A stretch of 64,000 nucleotides of DNA from Orlajensenia stereocauli (lineage in GTDB: Bacteria > Actinomycetota > Actinomycetes > Actinomycetales > Microbacteriaceae): the NCBI RefSeq assembly GCF_039548895.1, contig NZ_JBCLVG010000002.1; one strand, written 5' to 3'. Made by a program: the position numbers and the translations under genes. The stretch's first letter is position 1. The number at the start of each line of letters is the position of its first letter. The notes beneath the pieces were generated by a model. It was not told the DNA's origin, did not search any database, and was given only the letters and a program-made list of their open reading frames with translations. Positions 27,104-35,840 of the stretch are shown piece after piece.

Positions 27104-28428
27104 TGGCCACGCGCGTCTTCTGCCTGCCCGACCTCGGCGAGGGTCTGACCGAGGCCGAGCTCGTCCGCTGGATCGTCGCCGTCGGAGACGAGGTGGCAGT
27201 CGACCAGCCGATCGCCGAGGTGGAGACCGCCAAGAGCATCGTCGAGGTCCCCTCGCCGTTCGCGGGCACCGTCGCAGCCCTGCACGGTGAGGAGGGCCAG
27301 ACTCTCGCCGTGGGTTCGCCGTTCCTCGAGGTCATGGATGCCGGTGCGACCGAGGCTGCATCCGCGCCCGCTGGATCAGAGCACGAGGCCCACCGCGTCG
27401 AGGAGCGCGGTGGATCGGGCAACGTTCTCATCGGCTACGGGACGACAGACCACCATGCCCGGGGACGCACCCGCCGCCGGGCGCAGTCAGCCCCAGCCGC
27501 CGAAACAGCCCCACGCGCGACGACCCCCCTGACCCCCGCGATCCCTCCGACCGAGAGCGTCGACCGACCGAGCGGACCCGTTCCGGTGCGCTCCCCGATC
27601 GTGCGCAGCCTCGCCAGGAGTCGCGGCATCGACCTGCACACCATCCGTCCCGCTGCGCCCGACGGCATCATCCGTCGCTCGGACGTGCTCGACGCCGGCC
27701 ACGTCGCGCCGGCCCACGGTGCTGACGACGGCCCGGACGACCTCGAGATCGTGCGACGCGAGCCGCTCGGGACGCTGCGCCGTACCGTCGCCGCGAAGCT
27801 CGCGCGCAGCCGCTCCGAGATCCCGGAGGCCACGGTCTGGGTCGACGTCGACGCGACGGCGCTCTGGCAGCTGCGGCAGTCGATGGGGAACGCCAGGCCG
27901 TCGCTCACCGCGTTCGTGGCGAAGTACGTGCTGCTCGCCCTGGCGGAGCACCCCGTGCTCTGCGGGCGGCTCAGCGACGACGGAACGGAGCTGGTGCAGT
28001 ACGACGGCGTGAACCTCGGCGTCGCCGCCGACACTCCGCGCGGCCTGCTCGTGCCCGTGCTCCGGCACGCCGAGCGCCAGTCGATCGCTGAGCTCGACAC
28101 GCACATCCGTCGCCTCGCCGACAGCGCCCGCTCCGGCACGGCCGCCCCAGCCGAACTCACCGGGTCGACCTTCACGCTCAACAACTACGGCAGCCTCGGC
28201 GTCGACGGATCCGCCGCCATCATCAATTACCCCGAGGTCGCCATCCTGGGCGTCGGTCGCATGATCGAGCGCCCCTGGGTCGTCGATGGTGCGATCGTTC
28301 CGCGGCGCATCGTGCAGCTGTCGCTCGTGTTCGACCACCGGGTCTGCGACGGCGGCTACGCGGCGCGCTTCCTGGGCTCGATCGTGCGGGCCATCGAGAA
28401 CCCGTTCACGCTCTACGACCGCATCTGA
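27103..28428 (+). CDS. bkdC: branched-chain 2-oxoacid dehydrogenase E2 (dihydrolipoyl acyltransferase)
   Basis: 441 residues. One lipoyl domain with the lipoylated Lys44 in EVETAKSIVEVPS, a peripheral E3/E1-binding domain (VRSPIVRSLARSRGIDLHTI, about 165-200) and a C-terminal catalytic domain with DHRVCDGG (His412). Long Ala/Pro linkers separate them. It moves the acyl group to CoA. TGATG overlap with E1 beta. E3 (lipoamide dehydrogenase) is not in the window, so a shared copy elsewhere must serve. Confidence 0.93.
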   Translation: MATRVFCLPDLGEGLTEAELVRWIVAVGDEVAVDQPIAEVETAKSIVEVPSPFAGTVAALHGEEGQTLAVGSPFLEVMDAGATEAASAPAGSEHEAHRVEERGGSGNVLIGYGTTDHHARGRTRRRAQSAPAAETAPRATTPLTPAIPPTESVDRPSGPVPVRSPIVRSLARSRGIDLHTIRPAAPDGIIRRSDVLDAGHVAPAHGADDGPDDLEIVRREPLGTLRRTVAAKLARSRSEIPEATVWVDVDATALWQLRQSMGNARPSLTAFVAKYVLLALAEHPVLCGRLSDDGTELVQYDGVNLGVAADTPRGLLVPVLRHAERQSIAELDTHIRRLADSARSGTAAPAELTGSTFTLNNYGSLGVDGSAAIINYPEVAILGVGRMIERPWVVDGAIVPRRIVQLSLVFDHRVCDGGYAARFLGSIVRAIENPFTLYDRI

Positions 28429-28527
28429 GGCGGGCGTCACCACCTGTGGCCGCTCGGAGATCGCCGAGTCGCACCGGACGCGCGGGCGCGGCATCCGGCG
28501 CGGTCGGGCGCAGATGCGAGCAGGCGC

Positions 28528-29085
28528 TCACATGCCCGAAGGCGAGGCGGATGCCGCGGGGCCGGCTTTGCGCGGCCACAGCGTGTAGCTGATCGCCCAG
28601 GCCGTGTCGATGCCGACGACGAGCAGGAGGATCGGGTACCAGCTCTGCAACTCGAGAGTGCGCCCCGGGTCGTCGACCCACCAGGTGAGCCCGAACAGGA
28701 TGGCCGCAGCGATGCCCGCTCCCAGCACTGTGCGCGCCACATCGGCCCAGCACTTCCGGGTGTACGCCGTGCCCGTGAGCTTCGGCGCAGGCTCGCCACC
28801 GGCGAAGCGCTGGGCGAAGCGCCTGTCGGCCCAGGCGATGAGGCGGTGTCCGTAGGCGACCGAGAAGCCGATGTACAACGCCGCCAGGCCGTGGGCCCAC
28901 TCCGCCTCTGCACCGCTCTTCAGGTGCACGGCCGTGGCGATGAGCAGCACCACGTCGATGGCCGGAGCCGCAGCGAGCAGCACGAGGCCCAGTCGCGGCA
29001 TCCTCAGGACGTACCTGGCCACGAGGCCCGACACGACGGCGACCCAGAAGCCGATCTCGCACGCGACGATCAACCCGACGATCAT
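28528..29085 (-). CDS. integral membrane protein of unknown function, 5 membrane segments
   Basis: 185 residues with five hydrophobic segments (near residues 1-25, 34-58, 66-88, 117-137 and 150-172). No motif I recognise. ATG at 29085 is preceded by GGAGGAGGG, a strong ribosome site. Converges on the bkd operon and is divergent from the CPBP protease gene. Confidence 0.78.
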   Translation of the reverse strand: MIVGLIVACEIGFWVAVVSGLVARYVLRMPRLGLVLLAAAPAIDVVLLIATAVHLKSGAEAEWAHGLAALYIGFSVAYGHRLIAWADRRFAQRFAGGEPAPKLTGTAYTRKCWADVARTVLGAGIAAAILFGLTWWVDDPGRTLELQSWYPILLLVVGIDTAWAISYTLWPRKAGPAASASPSGM

Positions 29086-29244
29086 GGACCCTCCTCCGCT
29101 CGCCGTCCTGCCCGACGCTACCCGTCGGTGAAACGAGGCGCGAGGGGCACGAGCGACCGGTAGGTTCGAGACATCCATCCGCTTCTCATCAACCCGCTTG
29201 GAGTGCGCCGTGACCTCTCGCCTGTCGCCGATCGAGGCATCTGC

Positions 29245-30129
29245 ATGACATCTGCCGAGACCGGCGCCGTGACGGATGCCGCGAGCACCGAGCCGCGCGA
29301 GCTTCCGCGGCGCTTCTGGATCGGGCTCGTCGCGGTGATCGTCTACGTGCTCTTCGCCGCCGTGATCGGCAACGCTCTCGTGGCGTTGTTCCCGACCGGG
29401 GACGAGGGCTTCGACTTCGCTCTCTCGCACTTCCTGCCGCTGGCCGTGATGATCGTCGCCGGCGTGTGGTTCGTGCGGCGCGCAGGCTGGACGAGAGACG
29501 TCTGGCGCACTCCTGCCGCGTTCGAGGCGCGGCCGCGGCGCTGGTGGATGCTCGCCTTCCCCGTGCTGATGCTCGCTCAGCCGCTCGTCACGCTCACGCA
29601 GGTGGACTGGACCCAGCGCACTCTGCTCACGTTGCTCCTCGTTGCCATCAGCACGGCGATGGTGGGCTTCGGCGAGGAGCTGTACTTCCGCGGCATTCTG
29701 CGCACGAGCCTGCGCGGGCATCATGGCGAGACCGTCACCCTGCTCGTGACCTCGGTGCTCTTCGGTTTCGCGCACGTCACGGGCAGCGTCATCGCCGGAC
29801 TGTCCGTCGGCTTCATCGCCTTCCAAGTGACTGTTCTCATCGTCGGCGGCGCCGCCTACTACGGGGTCTTCCGAGCCACCGGCCGGCTCTGGGTGGGCAT
29901 GGCGCTGCACGCCCTCACTGACTTCTCGCTCTACGTCTCGAGCGATTCCCTGTCGACCAAGTCGGCAACGGGCACCGACCCCGCTCCAGCAGCCGTGGCG
30001 ATCCAGTCCATCGTGTGGGCACTGACGCTGGTACTCCTCATCAGCTGCATCCGCCAGGACCGCAGCGAGCGACGCGAGAAGAAGGCGGTCGCGGAACAGG
30101 CGGACCAGCCGGCCGTCGTCTCTGACTGA
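29245..30129 (+). CDS. CPBP family intramembrane metalloprotease
   Basis: About 294 residues from ATG 29245, with 7-8 membrane segments. The CAAX-protease/bacteriocin-processing signature is complete: GEELYFRGIL (Glu-Glu and Arg), LFGFAH and the third motif with HALTD. Such enzymes cleave prenylated or small membrane substrates; here no substrate gene is evident. Start 29245 has GAGG 8 nt upstream; a GTG at 29203 is possible. Confidence 0.88.
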   Translation: MTSAETGAVTDAASTEPRELPRRFWIGLVAVIVYVLFAAVIGNALVALFPTGDEGFDFALSHFLPLAVMIVAGVWFVRRAGWTRDVWRTPAAFEARPRRWWMLAFPVLMLAQPLVTLTQVDWTQRTLLTLLLVAISTAMVGFGEELYFRGILRTSLRGHHGETVTLLVTSVLFGFAHVTGSVIAGLSVGFIAFQVTVLIVGGAAYYGVFRATGRLWVGMALHALTDFSLYVSSDSLSTKSATGTDPAPAAVAIQSIVWALTLVLLISCIRQDRSERREKKAVAEQADQPAVVSD

Positions 30130-30199
30130 CCCTTCCGCCCCCTTGCCACTTCGGCAAGCGAGGTTGCGCGGGTTGCGGCCGCAGCGCACGATCGAGACC

Positions 30200-30847
30200 A
30201 TGAGCCACGACTTCGACAGGGACTACTGGGAACAGCACTGGCACGAGCGACCCGATGCCGTCTCGGTTTCGGCGACGGATGCCGCTCCTTCCAGCGCGCC
30301 CAACCCGTACATCTCGCGCGGGACGGCGGGGCTCAGTGCTGGCATGGCCCTCGATGCCGGCTGCGGCACCGGTGCCGAGGCCGTGTGGCTCGCTGAGCAC
30401 GGCTGGACCGTGACAGGCGCCGATATCTCCGCTAGCGCACTGGCTCAGGCCGCGGTTCGCGCGGAGGCGGCATCCGTCACCCGGAACGTGACCTGGGTCG
30501 AAGCCGACCTCACCACGTGGGAGCCGCCGGTGCAGTTCGACCTCGTCACGACGAACTACGCGCACCCGACCATCCCGCAGCTCGACTTCTACGCGCGCAT
30601 CGGCACGTGGGTCGCGCCCGGCGGCACGCTGCTGATCGTCGGGCACCTGCACGGGTCGACGACCACGGCGAACGGACACCACCCGCCGGAGGAGGCGACG
30701 GTGACGGCGGCCGTGATCACGGACCGGCTCGACCCGGCGACCTGGCATATCGAGAGCGCCGAGGAGCTGGATCGCACCGTGAACGCGCCGGGCCACGGCA
30801 CCGTGGCTCTCCGCGACGTGGTGGTGCGGGCGACCCGGCTCGGCTGA
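30200..30847 (+). CDS. class I SAM-dependent methyltransferase
   Basis: 215 residues. Motif I ALDAGCGTGAEAVWLAEHGW and motif II region VTGADISASALAQA are clear, followed by DLVTTNYAHP and PGGTLLIVGH. The N-terminal DFDRDYWEQHWHE resembles tellurite/thiopurine-type methyltransferases. Substrate unknown. ATG at 30200 is 71 nt after the protease gene; weak ribosome site. Confidence 0.87.
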   Translation: MSHDFDRDYWEQHWHERPDAVSVSATDAAPSSAPNPYISRGTAGLSAGMALDAGCGTGAEAVWLAEHGWTVTGADISASALAQAAVRAEAASVTRNVTWVEADLTTWEPPVQFDLVTTNYAHPTIPQLDFYARIGTWVAPGGTLLIVGHLHGSTTTANGHHPPEEATVTAAVITDRLDPATWHIESAEELDRTVNAPGHGTVALRDVVVRATRLG

Positions 30848-30886
30848 GGCTGAGGCTGGGGCTGGCGGGGAATGGATGCGCTCCGA

Positions 30887-30952
30887 CTCGGCGGGGTTCG
30901 AGTGCTCCGGCGGGTGCAGGAACCCCCGCCGAGCCACCGGAACCCCGCCGAG
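30887..30952. terminator. alternative hairpins between convergent genes
   Basis: CTCGGCGGGGTT (30887-30898) can pair perfectly with AACCCCGCCGAG at 30941-30952 or, with one bulge, with AACCCCCGCCGAG at 30921-30933. It lies between the stops of the methyltransferase and the MMPL exporter, so a bidirectional terminator is likely. Confidence 0.6.
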
Positions 30953-30983
30953 TGGCGGCGAGTTGCGACGTGAGCTGCCGGAG

Positions 30984-33470
30984 TCAGCTCGGGTGGTGAC
31001 GACGCTCGAGGGCCGCGCCCTCCACGTCGACGTTCGGCAGGATCTTGTCGAGCCAACGCGGCAGCCACCAGGCGGACTCCCCGAGCAGGTGCATGAGGGC
31101 GGGCATCAGCAGCATCCGCACGACGAAGGCGTCGAGGAGCACGCCCAGGGCGAGACCGAAGCCGATCGAGCGGATCATGGTCGACTCCGAGAATATGAAC
31201 CCTCCGAAAACCGAGACCATGATGAGGCCCGCGGCTGTGACGACCGCCCGGCCGGCCCTGAAGCCGCGCGCGACGGCCAGGCGTGCAGGAGCACCGTGCA
31301 CGTAGGCCTCGCGCATGCCGGAGGCCAGGAACAGCTGGTAGTCCATCGCCAGCCCGAACAGGATGCCGGTGAGGATGACCGGCAGGAAGCTCAGGATCGG
31401 TCCGGTGTGGATGCCGAGAGCATCCGCCCCCCACCCCCACTGGAAGACCGCCACGACCGCGCCGAAGGTGGCGAACAACGACAGGATGAAGCCGCCCGTC
31501 GCGATGAGCGGCACGAGGATCGAGCGGAACACCAGGATCATGATGAGCAGCGAGAGGCCCACGACGACCCCGAGGTAGAGCGGCAGCACGGCGGCGAGGT
31601 TCGCCGAGATGTCGATGTTGATGGCGGCCTGACCGGCGACGCCGAGCGTGATGGTGTCGTCGATCGGCTCGAGCTCGCGCAGGGCGACCACGAGCTCCTC
31701 GGTCGAGACGCTGTTCGGGCCCTCCGCAGGCACCACCTGGAACGCCGCGAGGCGGTTGTCGTCCGAGACGGCGATGGGGGCGACGGCCACCACGTCGTCC
31801 TGGTCGGCGAGCTTCTGGGCCACGTCGACCTGCGCCTGCAACACCTGGTCGTCGTCGAGGCCGGAAGGAAGCTGGGCTGTGACGAGCAGCGGTCCGGTGG
31901 CTCCGGCGCCGAACTGCTCCTCCGTCGTGGTGAACGCCTGGTACGACGCTGACTCGACGGGCTCCGACGAGCCATCGGGCAGGCCGACGCGCATCGAGAG
32001 CGCCGGGATGGCGATGGTGAGCAGGGCCGCGGCCGTGGCCAGCACCGTCACGACGGCTCGCCAGGTCTTCATCGGCTTCGCCTTCGTGTCCTCATGGTGC
32101 TCCTCGCCGATGCGGGCGCGGGCACGTCGGTTCAGGATGCGGGTGCCGAGCAGGCCGAGGATCGCGGGCGTCAGGCTCGTGGCGATGAGCACGGCGATCG
32201 CCACGCTGATGGCGCCGACGGTGCCCATGAGGCCGAGGAACGGAACACCGGTGATGTTCAGGGCGAACAGCGCGACGATCACCGTCGTGCCCGCGAAGAC
32301 GACGGCGTTACCGGCGGTGCCGTTCGCGAGACCGACGGACTCGTGTGGTTCTGCACCCTGCAGCAGCTGCTTGCGGTGCCTGTTGATGATGAAGAGCGAG
32401 TAGTCGATTCCCACGGCAAGACCGAGCATGAGGCCGAGAACCGGGGTGACGGATGCCATCTGCACGACACCCGAGAACGCCAGGGAGCCGAGCGCGCCGA
32501 TGGCGACGCCGACGATGGCGGTCACGAGCGGTAGCGCCGCAGCGATGACCGAGCCGAGCATGACCAGCAGCACGATGGCGGCGAAGACGACGCCGACGAT
32601 CTCGCCGATGCCGACGATGGAGGGCGTGCCCTGGGCGATGTCCGTGGAGAACGAGACCTCGACGCCGTCGATCGGTTCAGACTCGAAGTGGTCGATCACG
32701 GCCTGCTTCGAGCCCTCGGAGAGCTCGAGGCGGGGCTCCGTGAACGCGACGTTCACGAGGGCTGTCGAGCCGTCCTCCGACACGACGCGGATGTCCTTCG
32801 ACAGCTCCATGAGGGTGGCGCCGTTGTCGAGCTTGGTGGTCTGCGCCTCGATCTCATCGCGCGAGCCGTCGACCTTCGCCTGCTGCGCGTCGAGTTCGGC
32901 CTGCTGGGCGTCGAGAGTCGCCTGCTGGGCGTCGAGGGCTGCGATCTGCTCGGCGGGAGCGCCGGCCGCATCGGCCTGCTGGCGGGCGGCGTCGAGCTGC
33001 GCCTGGCCGGCGTCGAGCTGAGCCTGTCCGGCGTCGAGCTGCGTCTGGCCTGCCTCGATCTGCGCGCTGCCGTCGGCGATCTGGGTGCGGCCGTCTGCGA
33101 GCTGCTGCTCCTGGGTGGCGCGCTCCGTCTCGGTCTCGAAGGGGTCCACGACCTTCGCCACGTCGGGCAGGTCCGCGGCATCCGTCACCAGAGCGGAGAT
33201 CTCGGTCTTCTGCTCGTCGGTGAATTCCGAGCCGTCGGTGGTCTCGAAGACCACGGTGCCCGCTGCGCCGCTGAAGTCGGGCAGCTTCTCCTGCAGCTCG
33301 TCGGTGACGGCTCCTGATGCCGTTCCGGGGATGTCGAAGCTCGACGAGAGGCCCTTGTAGCCGACGGCGAAGCCGATGCCCGCGACGACGATCACGAGAA
33401 CCCACGCGACGATCACGGTCCACGCGCGACGTGCCGCGAACTTGCCCAAGCGGTACAGGAGTTCAGCCAT
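30984..33470 (-). CDS. MMPL/RND family exporter with long coiled-coil insert
   Basis: 828 residues, about 12 membrane helices in two halves, as in MMPL and YdfJ-type exporters. The first large external loop (about 50-250) contains an Ala/Gln/Asp/Leu heptad region built of repeats such as QLDAGQAQ, predicted coiled coil, and PFETETERATQEQQLADG. The membrane core carries GIDYSLFIINRHR and GLAMDYQLFLASGMREA with the acidic residues used for proton coupling. Substrate unknown; the divergent TetR gene probably controls it, as for drug or lipid pumps. Confidence 0.9.
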   Translation of the reverse strand: MAELLYRLGKFAARRAWTVIVAWVLVIVVAGIGFAVGYKGLSSSFDIPGTASGAVTDELQEKLPDFSGAAGTVVFETTDGSEFTDEQKTEISALVTDAADLPDVAKVVDPFETETERATQEQQLADGRTQIADGSAQIEAGQTQLDAGQAQLDAGQAQLDAARQQADAAGAPAEQIAALDAQQATLDAQQAELDAQQAKVDGSRDEIEAQTTKLDNGATLMELSKDIRVVSEDGSTALVNVAFTEPRLELSEGSKQAVIDHFESEPIDGVEVSFSTDIAQGTPSIVGIGEIVGVVFAAIVLLVMLGSVIAAALPLVTAIVGVAIGALGSLAFSGVVQMASVTPVLGLMLGLAVGIDYSLFIINRHRKQLLQGAEPHESVGLANGTAGNAVVFAGTTVIVALFALNITGVPFLGLMGTVGAISVAIAVLIATSLTPAILGLLGTRILNRRARARIGEEHHEDTKAKPMKTWRAVVTVLATAAALLTIAIPALSMRVGLPDGSSEPVESASYQAFTTTEEQFGAGATGPLLVTAQLPSGLDDDQVLQAQVDVAQKLADQDDVVAVAPIAVSDDNRLAAFQVVPAEGPNSVSTEELVVALRELEPIDDTITLGVAGQAAINIDISANLAAVLPLYLGVVVGLSLLIMILVFRSILVPLIATGGFILSLFATFGAVVAVFQWGWGADALGIHTGPILSFLPVILTGILFGLAMDYQLFLASGMREAYVHGAPARLAVARGFRAGRAVVTAAGLIMVSVFGGFIFSESTMIRSIGFGLALGVLLDAFVVRMLLMPALMHLLGESAWWLPRWLDKILPNVDVEGAALERRHHPS

Positions 33471-33547
33471 GTGTTGGTTCGCCTCTCGAAAGCCTCAGCT
33501 GATAATACGCAACGGTTCGTCTCGCTGATTGGGAATACGATGTGAGG

Positions 33548-34144
33548 ATGTCCGAGCAACGTCGCGGAGCCGTCCGCAGTGAGGCGGCCCGCCGCGCCAT
33601 TCTCGAGGCGACGGCACGCCTCTTCGCAGCGCGCGGCTACGACCACCTGACCATCGAGGGAGTGGCGCACGAAGCCGGCGTCGGCAAGCAGACCATCTAC
33701 CGTTGGTGGCCCTCGAAGAGCGCACTGGTCGCTGACTGCCTGCTCGAGGGGATGCTGCTGCCCAACCGCCTGGGGCCGCCGAACACCGGCGACATCCGCG
33801 CCGACCTCGTCACCTGGCTCGACGAGATCTTCGAGCTCGTCGCCCAGCCGATCGGCGAGTCGCTCATCCTCTCGCTCATCGCCGCAGCAGCCGAGAACCC
33901 CGACGTGGGGCGGCGCCTCTACGCGAGCATGGGCGCCACGTCGGCCCTCGTGGAGCGCTTCGAGGCCGCCATCGCGGCATCCGAGATCCGTGACGATGCG
34001 CCGGTGCAGGAGATCGGCGAGGCTCTCATGGGTCCGCTCGTCGTGCGCATGCTCAGCCGCTCCCCGATCACGCCGGGCACGGCCGAACGCCTGGTCGACG
34101 TCGTGCTCGGGCCTGTCAGCGTGGGGATCGCTCCGCCCGGGTGA
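33548..34144 (+). CDS. TetR/AcrR family regulator, divergent from MMPL exporter
   Basis: 198 residues. Helix-turn-helix AARRAILEATARLFAARGYD ... GVGKQTIYRWWPSKSAL; the IYRWWPSK box and C-terminal half are of the TetR_C_16-like type. Start codon ATG 33548 (GTG 33542 possible) lies close to the presumed start point, so the mRNA may be leaderless. Its 3' end overlaps the converging ThuA-type gene by 29 bp. Confidence 0.88.
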   Translation: MSEQRRGAVRSEAARRAILEATARLFAARGYDHLTIEGVAHEAGVGKQTIYRWWPSKSALVADCLLEGMLLPNRLGPPNTGDIRADLVTWLDEIFELVAQPIGESLILSLIAAAAENPDVGRRLYASMGATSALVERFEAAIAASEIRDDAPVQEIGEALMGPLVVRMLSRSPITPGTAERLVDVVLGPVSVGIAPPG

Positions 34145-34817
34145 CCGGTGCCTGCTCCCGCAGCAGCCAGGCGGCGGCAGCGCGGAGGAAGACCGCGGCA
34201 TCCGCTGACGCATAGGCCTCGGCATCGTGACCGAGGGCGCTGTAGATGACCTCTGCATCGCCGAAGGTGGTCAACCAGGCCAACGGATGCTCGGAGCCGC
34301 CGTGCTCGTGCGTCGCGAGTGTCTGCGCACCCGGCTCGAGGACGAGCGCCGTGTAGCGCTCGTCCACCGTGTCGAACGGCCGGCCCTGGCCGAGGATCTC
34401 GCCAGTCAGAGCCGTCGGCACGATGTGCGCAGCTCCCCGATCCGGGTGGAACGTGAGTCCGTCCTCCCAGTGCCCGCCCAGCATCACCGACCACGCCGGC
34501 CAGTCGGCGAAGGCCCGCGACGCCGAGTGCACGGCCAGCAGCGGTCGCCCGTCGGCGAGGTGGGCGAGGAGTCCGGTCTGCGCAGACTCGGACGGAGCGG
34601 AGAACTCGACACCCTCATTGCGGCTGATGTTGAACACGAGCAGGTCGGGACGGGCGTCCGTCGCCGTCAATCCGGCGAGCGCCACCTCGACGTCATCGCG
34701 CACGGTCACCTCGCCGAGAGGCGCCAGCACTGCCGCAAGGCGCTGCGAGGTCTCGGCGAACGGATGCCACGGGTCGGCGTAGTCCCCGTGGCCGCTCAGC
34801 ACGGTGATGGTCGTCAT
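34116..34817 (-). CDS. ThuA domain protein (glutamine-amidotransferase-like fold)
   Basis: 233 residues. The sequence LSGHGDYADPWHPFAETSQRL at the start, LLVFNISR, LLAVHSASRAF and WLTTFGDAEVIYSALGHDAE follow the ThuA pattern, a family linked to sugar utilisation in some bacteria but without proven enzyme activity. ATG at 34817 has GGGAG 4-5 nt upstream. Single gene. Confidence 0.85.
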   Translation of the reverse strand: MTTITVLSGHGDYADPWHPFAETSQRLAAVLAPLGEVTVRDDVEVALAGLTATDARPDLLVFNISRNEGVEFSAPSESAQTGLLAHLADGRPLLAVHSASRAFADWPAWSVMLGGHWEDGLTFHPDRGAAHIVPTALTGEILGQGRPFDTVDERYTALVLEPGAQTLATHEHGGSEHPLAWLTTFGDAEVIYSALGHDAEAYASADAAVFLRAAAAWLLREQAPVTRAERSPR

Positions 34818-34928
34818 GCTCCCGATCCTGCCGCATCCGCGCCGCCGGCACCCGCTCCGAGAGCGTCCCGCGCTGTCTGCGAGCCGATCCCTCAGGATCC
34901 GCCCACCGGCCGGGCGTAGGCTGGCCGC

Positions 34929-35006
34929 ATGAGTTCCTCCGGTTCGTTCGCACTGCCCTCGGGGCGTCGGGAGGTCGTCGGCGCTTCACCCGCCGGCGGC
35001 AGGTAG
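34929..35006 (+). CDS. possible 25-residue leaderless peptide ORF
   Basis: ATG at 34929 follows a TAGGCT -10-like box by 8-9 nt, the same layout as clear leaderless genes here. It codes for a short Ser/Gly/Arg-rich peptide of 25 residues ending at TAG 35004-35006. It lies alone in a 277-bp gap. It could be a true small protein, the remnant of a lost gene or chance. Confidence 0.3.
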   Translation: MSSSGSFALPSGRREVVGASPAGGR

Positions 35007-35094
35007 TCGCTACCCCTCCCTCACTCGAACGAACCCCGCCCGCCGCATCCGTCACTGAGACGTCGACGCGCGAGCCCATCACTGGAGAAGAACC

Positions 35095-35607
35095 ATGCTG
35101 CCCATCAGCGAGAAGACCATCCGTGCGAGCTTCGTGAACGCCTCGCGCAAGGAGACCACCGACATCACCCTGCCTGCCGATTTCGACCAGCTCGATTGGG
35201 ATCGCCTCGACTTCCTCGGCTGGCGCGACCGCAGGATCGCCCGTCGGGCCTACATCGTGGTGCCCGACATCGGCGGGCCCGACGGAGACCCTGGCACCGA
35301 GCTCGTCGGCGTGATGCTGCAGCAGGCCAAGGCCTCGCCGCAGAAGCGGGCGCAGTGCTCGTGGTGCCAGGACGTGACCCTGCCCAACGACGTCGTGTTC
35401 TTCGGCGCACGCCTCGCGGGCCCGGCCGGACGCAACGGCGACACCGCAGGCACCCTCGTCTGCGCCGATTTCGAGTGCTCGACGAACGTGCGCAAGAAGC
35501 CGCCCGTCGCCTACATCGGGTTCGATGTCGAGGCTGCGCGGGAGGAACGGATGCTGGGACTCCGCGTGCGCGCCGCGGCGTTCGCGGCGACGGTGCGGGG
35601 CGCCTGA
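35095..35607 (+). CDS. FBP-type treble-clef zinc-finger protein (FusB/EF-G-binding C-terminal domain)
   Basis: 170 residues. The zinc site is visible as CSWC and, 45 residues on, CADFEC, followed by NVRKKPP; these match the FBP C-terminal treble-clef domain found in FusB and relatives that bind elongation factor G and release it from the ribosome. Actinobacterial members have not been well studied. ATG at 35095 has GGAGAAG 4 nt upstream. Confidence 0.88.
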   Translation: MLPISEKTIRASFVNASRKETTDITLPADFDQLDWDRLDFLGWRDRRIARRAYIVVPDIGGPDGDPGTELVGVMLQQAKASPQKRAQCSWCQDVTLPNDVVFFGARLAGPAGRNGDTAGTLVCADFECSTNVRKKPPVAYIGFDVEAAREERMLGLRVRAAAFAATVRGA

Positions 35608-35617
35608 CCCCCCTCGC

Positions 35618-35840
35618 TCGCTGAGGGAAGGACGGAGTGCGCGGTCGATGCGTGGCCCAGCGGCGCGGCCTCACCGGAGGTGTGCGCTTCGGGCGGTCGC
35701 TTCGCGCGGCCCTCAGCGAGCGGGAGGGCCGGGCGGTCGCTTCGCTCGGCCCTCAGCGAGCGGGAGGGCCGGGCGGTCGCTTCGCTCGGCCCTCAGCGAG
35801 CGGGAACTTCGGCCGCGGACTCCGTCCGGGCCTCGGCGAG
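35618..35840. repeat. intergenic repeat array with three tandem 40-bp units
   Basis: Starts with a degenerate B-type element (35618-35651), then three 40-bp units at 35691-35730, 35731-35770 and 35771-35810 (unit begins GGGCGGTCGCTTCGC and contains CGGCCCTCAGCGAGCGGGA), then a B-type element (about 35806-35840). The array lies between convergent genes and runs into the 3' end of the EamA gene. Confidence 0.9.

Noticed and set aside
30984..33470. Considered as mycolate exporter MmpL3
   Set aside because: Only general MMPL features; coiled-coil loop and no mycolic acid genes nearby.
35691..35810. Three evenly spaced repeats considered as CRISPR array
   Set aside because: The 40-bp units are directly joined, with no unique spacers, and no cas genes are near.
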